A stretch of DNA of 37,873 nt from Treponema sp. (GCA_009784995.1 WQXE01000002.1:1-37873), one strand, 5' to 3'. Positions 24,140 to 32,978 are shown, counted from the stretch's first letter. Numbers and translations: made by a program. Notes: generated by a model not told the origin, from the letters alone.

Positions 24140-26257
24140 TTAATCTACCTTAAAGCGCGAAATATCTCCGCTTAACGCGATAATATTTTCCTTATTTTCC
24201 TGTGTAATTTCCTGAACCCTGGTTATAGTTTGGGAAATTTCTTCGGCGCTTTGGGTCATTTCATCCATTGAACCCGCGACCTCTGTTGTAATCTTTTTAA
24301 GTTCGGTACTTTGTTGCAATACTTGTTTACTTTCATCGCTCATATCCGCGGAAGCTTTGCGTACAAGCCCCGTAACAGAGTTTAACTGGGTTACAGCTTC
24401 CAGAATCTGGCGGCTGCCGGCGCCCTGTTCTTCCATCGCGTTGCGAATTTGGCTTTCCTGGTTGGAAACAGTTTTTACTTCGCTTTCTATATTTTCAAAA
24501 CGTTCCAATACAACACTGGTCGATTTAGTAATGGTATCGATCATCATTTTAATTTTCTTTAAAACCGCGCTGATGGTTTTTGACTGCTGGCCTGAGTTTT
24601 CCGCCAGCTTGCGGATTTCATCGGCTACAACCGCGAAACCTTTGCCCGATTCACCCGCGTGAGCGGCTTCGATCGCGGCGTTCATGGAAAGTAGGTTTGT
24701 CTGGCTCGCGATTGTCTGCATTACGGAGTTAATTTCCAAAAGACTTTCAGATTCCAGCGCGATTTCCTGAATATCACCGGAAACTTTTTGCAAGTCCGCG
24801 CGCCCCGCTTCGGAGGATTCCGCGAGCGAATGTATGTTAGCGGTATTTCGAACCAGTGTTTGTGTTACAGATTGAATATTCGCGAGCATCTGTTCGATTG
24901 CCGATGAAGACTGGGAAACATTTTCCGCCTGAATCGTAATGTGATCATTTAATTCATACAACCCCGCGATAATGTGATCCATCGAACTCGCGGCGGCGTT
25001 TACTTTATCAGACTGAGATAAAACCTGCGATCTCATTCCCTGAATATTATTATTAATTCCTTCTATGTCTTTTCTGGTTTTTGACATATAGGAAGCCAGT
25101 TCGTCGCCTGTATCGGAAAGCGCGACTGTCTTTCCTTTTATTCCGACAAGAAGGTCTCCGATTTTTCCAAAAGTTAAATTGAAAAATTCACCCAATGTGC
25201 CGATTTCGTCCCGGCGTTTTAATTTGAGCCTTTGTGTAAGATCCCAGTCAACCGAAATATGATCAAGTGTTTCAACCATGTAGTTCATGGGCATAAGCAT
25301 CCTTAAAATAAACACATAGAAAAAAATAAAAATAACAGCGATAACCGCGAGCAATACAAGGAATAATAACGTCATATTGTTTCCAAGTATTTCTATAATT
25401 CCGATAGGTTGAATCGCGGCGATATACCAGCCAAGCGCGGGAACTTCTCCTACGGAAATTACACCGCTTGGAATTTCATAAAAAATAAATTCATCAGTAT
25501 CAAGTAATTTGGCTTTAGAGAATATTTCCGCTCCTCTTTCGCCAAGATGCCTGCTTATAGTTACTTTATCCGCGACAAGTTTGGAATCCTTAGCGCCTGT
25601 GATTTCGCCTTCTTCATTAAACAAATAAAGCGCGGCGCTTCCTGTATAACTTTTATATATGGATTCGACAAATTCAGTTAATATGATGCCGGATCCTACA
25701 AGACCAATAGGGGTTCGCCTATTATCAAAAACAGGCGCGTTTATCCAAAGATTGGTTTGATCCGCTTCGGCGTTATAGTTAATATTAAAATTATATCTTT
25801 CAGTTTCGAAGAGTGTCATTTTGTACCAGTAAGTATCAGGATCTTCGACATCGAGAGTATAATGAGAATCTTCGGAAAAATAAAATTCTTTATCTACATC
25901 GCTTGCCCAGAAAACTATATTGCTGGCGAAAGCAGCCCTATAACCTTCGATTTCGTCAAACGCGTTTCTTTTAAGGTATTGGTCTGCCGGATCGTTAAAA
26001 TGCCTTATTATAAGAGGAGAAGTCGCCATTTTCATGGCAAGCGCGATTTCGCCGTTAACCGAAGCTTCCAGTTTAATTCGCTCAATTTGCAACGCCTGCA
26101 TTAATTCATAACCTATACTATCCCGGGCAGTCTGCCTCATAAAAAGCACAAAAGAGGCACTTCCTATTACAAATATTAAAGAAAATAAAATTATAGAAAA
26201 GATAAAAACTCTGCGTTTTATCGATGTTCTTCGTTTTTTACTTATTTGATTTTCCAT
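24140..26257 (-). CDS. Methyl-accepting chemotaxis protein
   Basis: About 705 residues from ATG 26257, which has AAGGAG correctly placed; an upstream in-frame ATG (26314) has none. Membrane spans near residues 17-41 and 303-330 enclose a sensor region rich in [16 protein letters not shown] and [10 protein letters not shown] blocks of the Cache type (calcium channel/chemotaxis receptor). A HAMP region follows, then the cytoplasmic coiled-coil with the hairpin tip [20 protein letters not shown] and [12 protein letters not shown]. It senses an unknown ligand and controls CheA. It is divergent from ackA and downstream of no obvious partner, so it probably has its own promoter. The final residues lack a CheR-type pentapeptide. 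Confidence 0.93.
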   Translation of the reverse strand: MENQISKKRRTSIKRRVFIFSIILFSLIFVIGSASFVLFMRQTARDSIGYELMQALQIERIKLEASVNGEIALAMKMATSPLIIRHFNDPADQYLKRNAFDEIEGYRAAFASNIVFWASDVDKEFYFSEDSHYTLDVEDPDTYWYKMTLFETERYNFNINYNAEADQTNLWINAPVFDNRRTPIGLVGSGIILTEFVESIYKSYTGSAALYLFNEEGEITGAKDSKLVADKVTISRHLGERGAEIFSKAKLLDTDEFIFYEIPSGVISVGEVPALGWYIAAIQPIGIIEILGNNMTLLFLVLLAVIAVIFIFFYVFILRMLMPMNYMVETLDHISVDWDLTQRLKLKRRDEIGTLGEFFNLTFGKIGDLLVGIKGKTVALSDTGDELASYMSKTRKDIEGINNNIQGMRSQVLSQSDKVNAAASSMDHIIAGLYELNDHITIQAENVSQSSSAIEQMLANIQSVTQTLVRNTANIHSLAESSEAGRADLQKVSGDIQEIALESESLLEINSVMQTIASQTNLLSMNAAIEAAHAGESGKGFAVVADEIRKLAENSGQQSKTISAVLKKIKMMIDTITKSTSVVLERFENIESEVKTVSNQESQIRNAMEEQGAGSRQILEAVTQLNSVTGLVRKASADMSDESKQVLQQSTELKKITTEVAGSMDEMTQSAEEISQTITRVQEITQENKENIIALSGDISRFKVD

Positions 26258-26376
26258 ATCAAAACTCCTTACAATACATAGAATATACAAAAATAATTGA
26301 TGTAAGGCAATCATTTTTTAACAATCCTTTAACATTTCATAGATATTTTGTTAAATACCGTAAAATACAATTTATC

Positions 26377-26405
26377 TTACAAATACTATAAATTCATGTT
26401 ATAAT
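26377..26405 (+). promoter_or_regulatory. Predicted ackA promoter
   Basis: TATAAT (26400-26405) with TTACAA (26377-26382) exactly 17 bp upstream. The start would be about 26412, 23 bases ahead of the ATG at 26435. The -10 is a full consensus match; the -35 is weak (3 of 6). Confidence 0.6.
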
Positions 26406-26434
26406 AAGTGAAAATTAAATCTAAGGCGGATAAA

Positions 26435-27772
26435 ATGATAATTTTGACATTAAATTGCGGATCTTCATCAGCGAAATACCAGGTTTATGACTGGGAAACA
26501 AAAGATGTCCTCGCTGTAGGTATCGTAGAAAAGGTAACTGTCGGCGGCTCTTTCATTAATCATAAAGCGAAAGGAAAAGAAGAAGTAAAATTTAATCATG
26601 ATTGTCCGACTCATACGGACGCGATCGATTTAATCATCAAAACACTAACCAGTAAAGACATGGGCGTAATAAGTGATATGTCGGTAATTAAAACAGTTGG
26701 TCATCGCGTTGTGCATGGCGGTGACAAATTTACAAAATCTGTCATTGTAGATAAAGCGGCGATGGACGCTTTTACGGCGATGCAGGATTTAAGTCCTCTT
26801 CACAATCCGGCGAACATCATGGGAATAGAAGCTGCGAAAAAAGTTCTGCCGGATGTTCCGCATTGCGCGGTAATGGACACAGCGTGGCATCAGACAATGC
26901 CGCCAGAAAGTTACATGTACGCGGTTCCAACCGAATGGTACGAAAAGTACCAGGTACGCCGTTACGGTTTTCATGGAACAAGTTTTTTATACACGGCAAA
27001 ACGAGCCGCAGTTCTTTTGGGACAAGACCCTTTTAAAACAAATGTAATAATCTGCCATCTTGGAAACGGCGCGTCGATTAACGCCGTTAAAGACGGGCTT
27101 TCTTTTGATACATCGATGGGTATAACTCCGCTTGAAGGTCTTGTTATGGGAACAAGGTCGGGCGATGTTGATCCGTCTTTGCCTTTTTACATTATGCGCA
27201 AAACCGGAATGAACGCAGCCGACATTGAAAGCGCTCTTAATAAAAAAGCCGGTCTTTTAGGGTTAACGGGAAAACTTACAGACAGGCGCGACATTCAGGC
27301 GGCGGCGGAAGGCGGTGACAAAGAAGCTTTACGCGCACAGCAGATCGAAGCGCACCGTGTAAAAAAATACATAGGCGCTTACCAGGCTGTACTTGGCAGG
27401 GTTGACGCGCTTGTTTTAACAGCCGGTGTCGGCGAGTTCGCGTGGTTTATGAGAGACAAAATCTTAAATGGTCTTGAAGGTATAGGTTTGGTTTACGATC
27501 CTGTTAAAAACGATATTTCCCGCACCAGAAACACCGAAACTTTAATCAGCAAACCGGAATCTAAAATACCGATTTACATAATACCTACCGATGAAGAACT
27601 TGTTATGACAGAAGACGCTTACGCGTTGATGCAGGGAACTTATGACACACACACGCATTTTAAATATTCATTCCAGAGTAAGGATTATGTTAACAAGGGA
27701 CGCGCCGAAGGTCTTGTAAGCGATCTAAAGAAAAATCCTGCCCTTGCAGACATTATCGCAAAACCGATATAG
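26435..27772 (+). CDS. ackA: Acetate kinase
   Basis: About 445 residues. It converts acetyl phosphate and ADP to acetate and ATP, the last step of acetate fermentation. The N-terminal block is [11 protein letters not shown], followed by [16 protein letters not shown] and [19 protein letters not shown]; the latter two match family signatures. ATG 26435 has AAGGCGG seven bases upstream; a GTG at 26408 in frame lies before the predicted transcription start and is rejected. The protein is about 45 residues longer than typical AckA because of a C-terminal tail after [10 protein letters not shown] that includes [10 protein letters not shown]. No pta gene is in the window. It is upstream of the PfkB kinase gene, separated by repeat copy C. 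Confidence 0.95.
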   Translation: MIILTLNCGSSSAKYQVYDWETKDVLAVGIVEKVTVGGSFINHKAKGKEEVKFNHDCPTHTDAIDLIIKTLTSKDMGVISDMSVIKTVGHRVVHGGDKFTKSVIVDKAAMDAFTAMQDLSPLHNPANIMGIEAAKKVLPDVPHCAVMDTAWHQTMPPESYMYAVPTEWYEKYQVRRYGFHGTSFLYTAKRAAVLLGQDPFKTNVIICHLGNGASINAVKDGLSFDTSMGITPLEGLVMGTRSGDVDPSLPFYIMRKTGMNAADIESALNKKAGLLGLTGKLTDRRDIQAAAEGGDKEALRAQQIEAHRVKKYIGAYQAVLGRVDALVLTAGVGEFAWFMRDKILNGLEGIGLVYDPVKNDISRTRNTETLISKPESKIPIYIIPTDEELVMTEDAYALMQGTYDTHTHFKYSFQSKDYVNKGRAEGLVSDLKKNPALADIIAKPI

Positions 27773-27783
27773 TTAATAAAAGA

Positions 27784-27886
27784 CCTCTCGCAAAGGCGCT
27801 AAGGCGCAGAGGTTTTAATATGTCGAATCTAAATCCTAATTACCCTTTGCGCCTTGCGAACCATAAGTTCGACGTCTCTGCGAGGG
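27784..27886. repeat. Dispersed palindromic repeat, copy C
   Basis: Begins CCTCTCGCAAAGGCGCTAAG and ends GTCTCTGCGAGGG. Relative to copy B it has an extra stretch near 27855-27871, which itself is a small palindrome CGAAC...GTTCG. It fills most of the gap between ackA and the PfkB gene. Confidence 0.82.
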
Positions 27887-27917
27887 TAATTATACAGATA
27901 TTTTTTGGGAGGTTTAA

Positions 27918-28958
27918 TTGGGTGAAATTCTCTGCATTGGCAATCCGATTGTCGATGTGTTTGTAAATATTGATTATAGTCTCACGGTAAAATACGGCAT
28001 CCATGAATCGCATCAGCATATCGACAGCGAAAAGGCGCGGGCGTTAATGAACGAACCTTCCATTGATTACGCGAGAGCCGTAAAAAGCTCAGGAGGAGGA
28101 GCCGCGAATACAGCGAAAATCGCTTCCATGCTTGGAATGAAAACTGTATTTACAGGATGTATCGGCCAGGATGAACACGCCAAATTTTTCGAAAAAGAAT
28201 TAACAGACGCGGGTGTAACAACTCAACTTGTAAAATCACAAGAAAAAACAGGGCTTTGTTTTGTATGCAAATACAGCGGCGAAAAACGTTTTGCCGCGAG
28301 CCCTGCCGCGGCGCTGGAACTTACAGAAGAAAACATCGAAGAAAGTCTTTTTAATAACGCCGAAGTGGTTGTAATAGACGGCTACATTTTAGACCGTCGC
28401 CCTTTGGTGCAGCATATATTGTTAAAAGCAAGTAAAAGAGGCATTCCCGCCATGCTGGACGCCGCGTCTGTTTTCCAAATGAGAAAAAAAGCCGAAGAAA
28501 TTTTAACATATAGCCGCAGTTTTCCAATTATCATTTTTATGAACGCTGATGAAGCTATCGCGTTTTATTACACAATCAGAAAAACCAGAGACGAAGAAAT
28601 TTTTACATCGGACAAAGATAAAGAAACAATGATCCTGCGTGATGTATGTCCTTTGTTAAAAATTATTACTGACGGCGAACTTTTTCCTGTTGTAGTCGTA
28701 AAACTTGGAGGCAGAGGCGCGATAGTCGCGGCGGGCGGGCATATCTACCGCGAGGAAACTTTTACGATAATTCCGCGTGATTCAACAGGAGCAGGAGACG
28801 CGTTCGGCGCGGCTTTTATTTCCGCCTGGATACGGGGTAAATCCCTTTCCGACTGCGCCTCGCTTGGCAACAAAGTAGCGCGCGAAATCCTTGAAGTACC
28901 AGGAACACATATAAAAAGCGAAAAACTTGTCAAGTTCGCGAAGATGTTAAAAAAGTAA
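27918..28958 (+). CDS. PfkB-family carbohydrate/nucleoside kinase
   Basis: 346 residues of the ribokinase/adenosine-kinase superfamily, transferring phosphate from ATP to a sugar or nucleoside hydroxyl. Family signature 1 is SSGGGAANTAKIASMLG (57-73); signature 2 is DSTGAGDAFGAAF (288-300), with D294 as the catalytic base. VVVVKLGGRGA precedes it. The start is TTG at 27918, supported by GGGAGG at 27907-27912; no alternative in-frame start has such a site. Sequence style is nearest adenosine kinase-like members (FTGCIGQDEHAKFFE), so adenosine is a plausible substrate, but that is an inference. Confidence 0.88.
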   Translation: MGEILCIGNPIVDVFVNIDYSLTVKYGIHESHQHIDSEKARALMNEPSIDYARAVKSSGGGAANTAKIASMLGMKTVFTGCIGQDEHAKFFEKELTDAGVTTQLVKSQEKTGLCFVCKYSGEKRFAASPAAALELTEENIEESLFNNAEVVVIDGYILDRRPLVQHILLKASKRGIPAMLDAASVFQMRKKAEEILTYSRSFPIIIFMNADEAIAFYYTIRKTRDEEIFTSDKDKETMILRDVCPLLKIITDGELFPVVVVKLGGRGAIVAAGGHIYREETFTIIPRDSTGAGDAFGAAFISAWIRGKSLSDCASLGNKVAREILEVPGTHIKSEKLVKFAKMLKK

Positions 28959-28978
28959 AAGATAGTATGGAAGGTTTT

Positions 28979-29995
28979 ATGAAAAAGATAATAATAATTT
29001 TTATCGCGCTTTTTATAGTTTTTTTCCTGTCATGTATTCCTAATGAAGTAGAAAATAACTTCCTGTCTCAGTATGAAATAATAATTGATGAATATGAAAT
29101 AGATTTGGATATATATCATAAAATAATAAATGAATTGCTTTCTAACTTTGATAAAATAATGAAAGACAACCAAACCAGCGTATATGCATATGACGCTTAT
29201 TTTGTATCAATGGAATATTTAAAAAATAACGAAGTTGTTTTTAGAATAAACCCTGAAATGAATACAATTCTTAGCGGAATGCAATTTTATATAGATGATG
29301 ACGGCAGAATAGGTTTTATTTTTGGCACAAAATTTCTTGACACATATAAAATTGACAGCAGCATACATTATTCAATATTAATCCATGAATGCAGGCATAT
29401 GCATGATTATCTGACAACCGGAGATTATTTTCTTAGCGCGGTATATGACGAAAAAATTAATTATCTGTTTGAAATGGACGCTTTAAGAATAGAAGCCGAA
29501 TTTATAAAATATTATCTTTACGGAAAATTTAATTTAAGCCAATTTGAACAATATATATTGGCAAGTTTTGAAGGAGACAATTTAAACAGCGCGTCAATGA
29601 TGATTCAAAGAGAACACAGGGATATATTCATGTATTTTTATGATTTGGAAATAAAATATTTTAATGGTGAAATATCAAGGGAAAACATAATCGAACAATT
29701 AATACATAATGGAAGTATTATCCTGGAGGACTATTATCATCCATATCCTGATTATGTGCATTTTTTTAATTATATCGGGCTTACCACATTTAATAAGTAC
29801 ATGATTAGATCATTTTCTTTTCTTGTTGATAATCCCGAAACTACAACATGGGAAGAAATTTTTAGAAAATACCCCGAAATCGAAAGAATACATTTATCAA
29901 TAATAGAAATTCAAAACAGAGACAGAATGGAACACACTCATTATTTACAGGAAGTAATAGATTACTGGGAAAGCGAGATATTAGATAACTTGTGA
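28979..29995 (+). CDS. Lipoprotein with HExxH metallopeptidase-like motif
   Basis: About 338 residues. ATG 28979 has GGAAGG upstream and is preferred to an in-frame ATG at 28967. The signal is KKIIIIFIALFIVFFLSC with a lipobox Cys near residue 19. In the mature part, ILIHECRHMHDYL contains the zinc-type HExxH (H136, E137, H140), and about 30 residues later EMDALRIEAEF offers a possible third ligand glutamate, the spacing of gluzincins. The rest is rich in Tyr, Ile and acidic residues and has no other family I recognise. Likely an exported zinc-dependent protease or a catalytically inactive relative. It lies 20 bp after the PfkB gene on the same strand. Confidence 0.7.
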   Translation: MKKIIIIFIALFIVFFLSCIPNEVENNFLSQYEIIIDEYEIDLDIYHKIINELLSNFDKIMKDNQTSVYAYDAYFVSMEYLKNNEVVFRINPEMNTILSGMQFYIDDDGRIGFIFGTKFLDTYKIDSSIHYSILIHECRHMHDYLTTGDYFLSAVYDEKINYLFEMDALRIEAEFIKYYLYGKFNLSQFEQYILASFEGDNLNSASMMIQREHRDIFMYFYDLEIKYFNGEISRENIIEQLIHNGSIILEDYYHPYPDYVHFFNYIGLTTFNKYMIRSFSFLVDNPETTTWEEIFRKYPEIERIHLSIIEIQNRDRMEHTHYLQEVIDYWESEILDNL

Positions 29996-30008
29996 GTTAT
30001 ATCAATAT

Positions 30009-30788
30009 ATGGAAAAAAAAACACAAATTTTATTAATTAATATTCTTTTAAGACCCGCTCTAATTTTCGCTGGTATAATGTGTATATGGTATTTTTTGGC
30101 GGTATCAAATTTTATTGGATATATAAGCTCTTTAAACTACGTCTGGGTTTTCGCGGGAGTGTTTTTAGTAATAATCGCTGTTTTATTTAATTTTCTGCTT
30201 TCGATATTTATAAAAACAAAAAAAATAATAAAAATTATTTGCGTAATTTTAATTATAAGTTTTTCACTTCCACTGGTTGTTATCGAAAGTCTGATATTTA
30301 TAAACGCGAGATCGCATAAATACGAAAACGCCGAATATATAATTATTCTTGGAGCGGGTTTATACAGGGGAGCTCCTTCATTAACTCTTTTAAGAAGAAT
30401 AAACGCCGCGATAAATTATTCAAACGAAAACCCTGATGTAAAAATAATTGTAAGCGGAGGTACAGGCGAGGGACAGCGTACATCCGAAGCGGCGGCTATG
30501 GCAAGAGTTTTGCTTAATAACGGAATAAATGCCGACCGTATTATAATAGAAGATAAATCATCCAGCACTTATGAGAATTTAAAATTTTCCGGCGAATTAA
30601 TTAGCGACTTAAATAAAAAGATTGTTATATCTTCTTCTGAATTTCATTTATTTCGCGCGAAAATTATAGCGAAAAAATTGGGATACAATGATGTCGGGGT
30701 ACTGGCAAGCAGAACGCCCGGTATTTTACTGCCGAATTATTATATGCGCGAATATTTCGCGATATTAAAAACAATATTTTTTGATTAA
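30009..30788 (+). CDS. YdcF/SanA-like (DUF218) membrane protein
   Basis: 259 residues. Three hydrophobic spans near the N-terminus (about 16-37, 43-66, 74-96) are followed by the DUF218 domain: YIIILGAGLYRGAPS, VSGGTGEGQRTSEAAAMA, IEDKSSSTYENLKFS and VISSSEFHLFRA. This family in other bacteria takes part in envelope or lipid-intermediate metabolism, with a probable nucleotide or phospho-substrate; the actual reaction is not known. No clear ribosome site precedes ATG 30009, which lies 13 bp after the previous stop. It is followed by the DJ-1-like gene. Confidence 0.85.
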   Translation: MEKKTQILLINILLRPALIFAGIMCIWYFLAVSNFIGYISSLNYVWVFAGVFLVIIAVLFNFLLSIFIKTKKIIKIICVILIISFSLPLVVIESLIFINARSHKYENAEYIIILGAGLYRGAPSLTLLRRINAAINYSNENPDVKIIVSGGTGEGQRTSEAAAMARVLLNNGINADRIIIEDKSSSTYENLKFSGELISDLNKKIVISSSEFHLFRAKIIAKKLGYNDVGVLASRTPGILLPNYYMREYFAILKTIFFD

Positions 30789-30799
30789 AGGAAAACAAA

Positions 30800-31369
30800 A
30801 TGACAAAAAAAGCAATCGTATTAATGGCTGACGATTTTGAAGATGTCGAAGCGATTACACCTATCGATTACCTTAAACGCGCCGGAATAGAAGTAACGAC
30901 TGTATCAATTTCGCAAAACCTGGTTGTAAAAAGCAGATGGGGTGAAATACAACTTATAGCTGATACAAGTATAAATGAACTTCCAAAAAAACAAGACATT
31001 GGCATTTTTGACGCGGTAATTATACCTGGCGGAATGCCGGGAGCGGCTAATATTGCCGCGTCAGAAAAAGCCGGTAATTTAATAAAAAACATGGCAGCAG
31101 CGGGGAAATTAATCTGCGCGATTTGCGCTTCTCCTGTAGTGGTTCTGTATCCTTTGGGACTTATTAAAGGCAAAAAGTTTACTTGTTTTTCGGGTTTGGA
31201 AGAAAAAGCGCCGAAAGGAAAGTGGCAGGACTGCCGCGTAGTTACGGACGGCAACATTATAACAAGCCGGGCAGCGGGAACCTCAGGCGAGTTCGCTATC
31301 GCTATAATCGAAAAACTTTTAGATAAAGAAGCGGGCGAAAAGATCGCTAAAACTGTGATGCTAGTTTAA
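30800..31369 (+). CDS. DJ-1/PfpI (YajL/ThiJ-like) family protein
   Basis: 189 residues, the standard length for DJ-1 type proteins. The nucleophile elbow has C109 in ICAICASPVVVL, with E17 in FEDVEAIT, and the PGGMPGAANI block (76-85) of the family. Members act as redox-sensitive chaperones, glyoxalases or protein deglycases; which applies here is uncertain. ATG 30800 follows AAAGGAAAAC. Last gene of the plus-strand set before a noncoding, probably mobile region. Confidence 0.92.
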   Translation: MTKKAIVLMADDFEDVEAITPIDYLKRAGIEVTTVSISQNLVVKSRWGEIQLIADTSINELPKKQDIGIFDAVIIPGGMPGAANIAASEKAGNLIKNMAAAGKLICAICASPVVVLYPLGLIKGKKFTCFSGLEEKAPKGKWQDCRVVTDGNIITSRAAGTSGEFAIAIIEKLLDKEAGEKIAKTVMLV

Positions 31370-31419
31370 AATTTATATAGGAAGAGTTCGCACGTAAAAA
31401 ATTAAAGTGAATTTATTTG

Positions 31420-31450
31420 TCCGCAGATTAACACGGATTAAAGCGGATGG
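31420..31450. repeat. Short tandem-like repeat of the CCGCAGATTA type
   Basis: The stretch TCCGCAGATTAACACGGATT then AAAGCGGATGG contains three degenerate GGATTAA/CAGATTA units. Very similar short sequences recur in many environmental bacterial genomes as dispersed intergenic repeats; I know them from general recall, not from a search. Confidence 0.5.
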
Positions 31451-31453
31451 CTT

Positions 31454-31624
31454 TTAAAGTTGCGAAAGTAACTTCTTAGTATATACCTCCCTACGGTTGG
31501 CGTGCTTTATGAAATTTGTTATATATGCCGCAAAAACGGCTTGTGCATACAATCCTGTTTTTTCTCTTGCCGCTTCATAACCTTCTTTACTCGTGAAGGC
31601 GTAAGTTGCCACTTTGTCTGCCAT
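31454..31624 (-). CDS. Small 56-residue hypothetical protein
   Basis: A 56-codon frame on the minus strand starting at ATG 31624 with AGGGAG correctly spaced upstream and stopping at TAA 31454. The sequence begins MADKVATYAFTSKEGYEAA and continues with LYAQAVFAAYITNFIKHANR; it is mixed helix-like, with a basic end. No family recognised. The ribosome site and ordinary composition argue for a real gene; its shortness argues caution. It lies next to the putative mobile vapBC region and might be a cassette gene. Confidence 0.5.
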   Translation of the reverse strand: MADKVATYAFTSKEGYEAAREKTGLYAQAVFAAYITNFIKHANRREVYTKKLLSQL

Positions 31625-31793
31625 AAAAATCTCCCTATAGTTTTACCGTTAAACATTTATTAAGCTATCAGTTTAGCTTTATTAAAATTTTGGCAAATCT
31701 TAAATCAACTGTCAAGTATTTTTTTAACATTCATTAATAACTTCTATTTTTGATTAATATAATCAAAAAACAGATGTTTTTTCTTTTTTTTAC

Positions 31794-32010
31794 ATAACAA
31801 GTAGACGGCGAAGCCTGAAAGTTATTTCGCAAAACTCGAGCCACCGAATAGGCGGCGAAGCGTTAATTTTGGGTTAAGCGAATTTGAGCAGGTTATAGGA
31901 CTTTGCGTAGCAAATGCCCCCTGCCCAAACTGTGGCGGAGCAAAATACCGCAGAGGGCGCGTTAGCCCAAACAGGCATTTTTGCGCTAATCGTGTATTAA
32001 ATGAAGTACC
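31794..32010. other. Hairpin-rich, GC-shifted intergenic segment
   Basis: A non-coding stretch of about 215 bp after vapC that is distinctly GC-richer than its AT-rich flanks. It has several small stems: GCCACC with GGCGGC (31840-31856), TTTGC/GCAAA (31902-31914), GCCC...GGGC with CTGTGG/CCGCAG (31922-31958). GGCGAAGC occurs twice (31807 and 31853). Sequences of the type ACATAAC (31793-31799) and GTTAAGC (31873-31879) fit the ends of an integron attC site in letter pattern but the interior does not fold as one palindrome. Function unknown. Confidence 0.4.
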
Positions 32011-32034
32011 AATGATTTATCTATAAAGATCATC

Positions 32035-32469
32035 CTAATCCAAATATTTCTTAATATTATTTTCAGAATAAATATTTACTATTGTTAACATTTTGTCAAT
32101 AACTTGCCCATCTGCCATATCTTCTGTAATTAGATATTCACAATTTGAATTTAAAGCCATGGTAATTATTAGGCAATCATAATAATTATATCCATATTGT
32201 TTATGTATCCTGAGAGCCTGTTTTATATTATCATTATCAATTAATGAAACAATACTATTTTCAATTATTTCATTTAGTGCTAATTCCACTTCTTCTGAAG
32301 ATTTATTGAATTTTTTAAAACAAATATTACTAAATTCATTTAATACTTGTGTACTGATTATACAATCATATTTTTTAATTGTTTCTTGTGAAATTATTTT
32401 CTTTTGTGGTTCATCATTTGAATATAAATAGATAAATATATTAGTATCAATAAATGCTTTAGCGCTCAT
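32035..32469 (-). CDS. vapC: PIN-domain ribonuclease toxin, VapC-like
   Basis: About 144 residues. PIN-domain acidic residues: D8 in AFIDTN, E45 in LNEFSN, D98 in YYDCLI, and D117 in ITEDMADG, which bind the metal for RNA cleavage. Most VapC enzymes cut initiator tRNA, rRNA or other tRNAs; the target here is unknown. The start at ATG 32469 (MSAKAFIDTN) is chosen by PIN alignment; ATG 32478 is also possible. Both overlap the upstream antitoxin gene, as usual for vapBC operons. Very AT-rich codon use compared with neighbours suggests transfer. Confidence 0.88.
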   Translation of the reverse strand: MSAKAFIDTNIFIYLYSNDEPQKKIISQETIKKYDCIISTQVLNEFSNICFKKFNKSSEEVELALNEIIENSIVSLIDNDNIKQALRIHKQYGYNYYDCLIITMALNSNCEYLITEDMADGQVIDKMLTIVNIYSENNIKKYLD

Positions 32470-32665
32470 TTGCTTCATCTCTATTGAATTTAAACCCTTT
32501 TGTTTCCAAACTTATTGCAGAAAAATTTTCATTTTTATTGTTTGGAACTTTTTCATTTGTAAGAATGATTACTTTCACAGGTGAAAATATTTTTGTCAAA
32601 TACTGTTGAGGAATATGTATTATTCCTCCATTTCCAACAACAGAATTAAATTCATATGCTTGCAT
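32459..32665 (-). CDS. vapB: Antitoxin, AbrB/VapB-like
   Basis: 68 residues. The N-terminal half, with GGIIHIPQQYLTKIF then PVKVIIL, fits the swapped-hairpin (SpoVT-AbrB type) DNA-binding fold of antitoxins; the C-terminal half (NFSAISLETKGFKFNRDEAN) is of the type that wraps its toxin. TAGGAG precedes ATG 32665. It overlaps vapC by 11-20 bp. It should repress its own promoter together with the toxin. The antitoxin label relies on position and fold more than on strong identity. Confidence 0.75.
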   Translation of the reverse strand: MQAYEFNSVVGNGGIIHIPQQYLTKIFSPVKVIILTNEKVPNNKNENFSAISLETKGFKFNRDEANER

Positions 32666-32732
32666 TTTAAAAACTCCTATAATTATTATACACTACTTTT
32701 TAATACCTTGCATTTCAATTTTATCATTTATT

Positions 32733-32752
32733 GTGTATACTTTTTCATACAC
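32733..32752. promoter_or_regulatory. Candidate vapBC operator, inverted repeat
   Basis: GTGTAT and ATACAC flank an 8-bp spacer, 68 bp upstream of the vapB start. A TATAAT-like -10 on the minus strand (GTGTATAATAAT near 32678-32692) lies between it and the gene and repeats GTGTAT. Such repeats are commonly bound by the VapBC complex; here this is an inference. Confidence 0.4.
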
Positions 32753-32773
32753 TTTTCAAAAATTTATGGTACT

Positions 32774-32852
32774 ACTTAACGTTCTTGTTGTATATGATGG
32801 TTTTGCAACCCGAATAAAAGAAACCGCCAATAAGAATCATCGTGTGTTAAGT
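32774..32852. other. attC-like imperfect palindrome
   Basis: 79 bp with ACTTAAC (32774-32780) at one end and GTTAAGT (32846-32852) at the other. These match the integron attC patterns RYYYAAC and GTTRRRY in every position and are perfectly complementary. Inner arms ATGAT/ATCAT (32793-32797, 32836-32840) and GGTTT/AAACC (32799-32803, 32819-32823) can also pair. On the minus strand the stop codon of an upstream ORF (32847-32849) lies inside the end motif, which is typical for gene cassettes. It precedes vapB in the orientation expected for the previous cassette's attC. No integron integrase is in the window. Confidence 0.45.
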
Positions 32853-32978
32853 GCTGGTTTTGCATTCTTCATTAAGTTTATTATTTTTTAACTGAACCCA
32901 TGTTGACTTACCGTCTTTTTGAATTTGTAAAACAGTATATAAAATTGCTAAATGTAATAATGGTATGGATGGTTTCAC
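32847..32978 (-). pseudogene. Possible 3' remnant of a cassette gene
   Basis: A minus-strand frame of 43 codons (GTG 32978 to TAA 32847), reading for example LQIQKDGKSTWVQLKNN near its end. The same frame continues upstream to the dksA stop codon at 32997-32999, so the 5' part of the gene seems to be missing and the open frame abuts dksA. The stop codon lies in the attC-like motif. It has no ribosome site. Protein family not recognised. Likely a truncated gene end left by recombination, or a chance frame. Confidence 0.3.

Noticed and set aside
26258-26314. N-terminal extension of the chemoreceptor
   Set aside because: ATG 26257 has AAGGAG upstream, the earlier ATG does not.
26408-26434. GTG start for acetate kinase
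   Set aside because: It lies at the predicted transcription start and lacks a ribosome site, whereas ATG 26435 has AAGGCGG.
9596-27886. CRISPR array made from the repeated CTCGCAAAG units
   Set aside because: The copies are far apart, of different length and palindromic, with no regular spacers.
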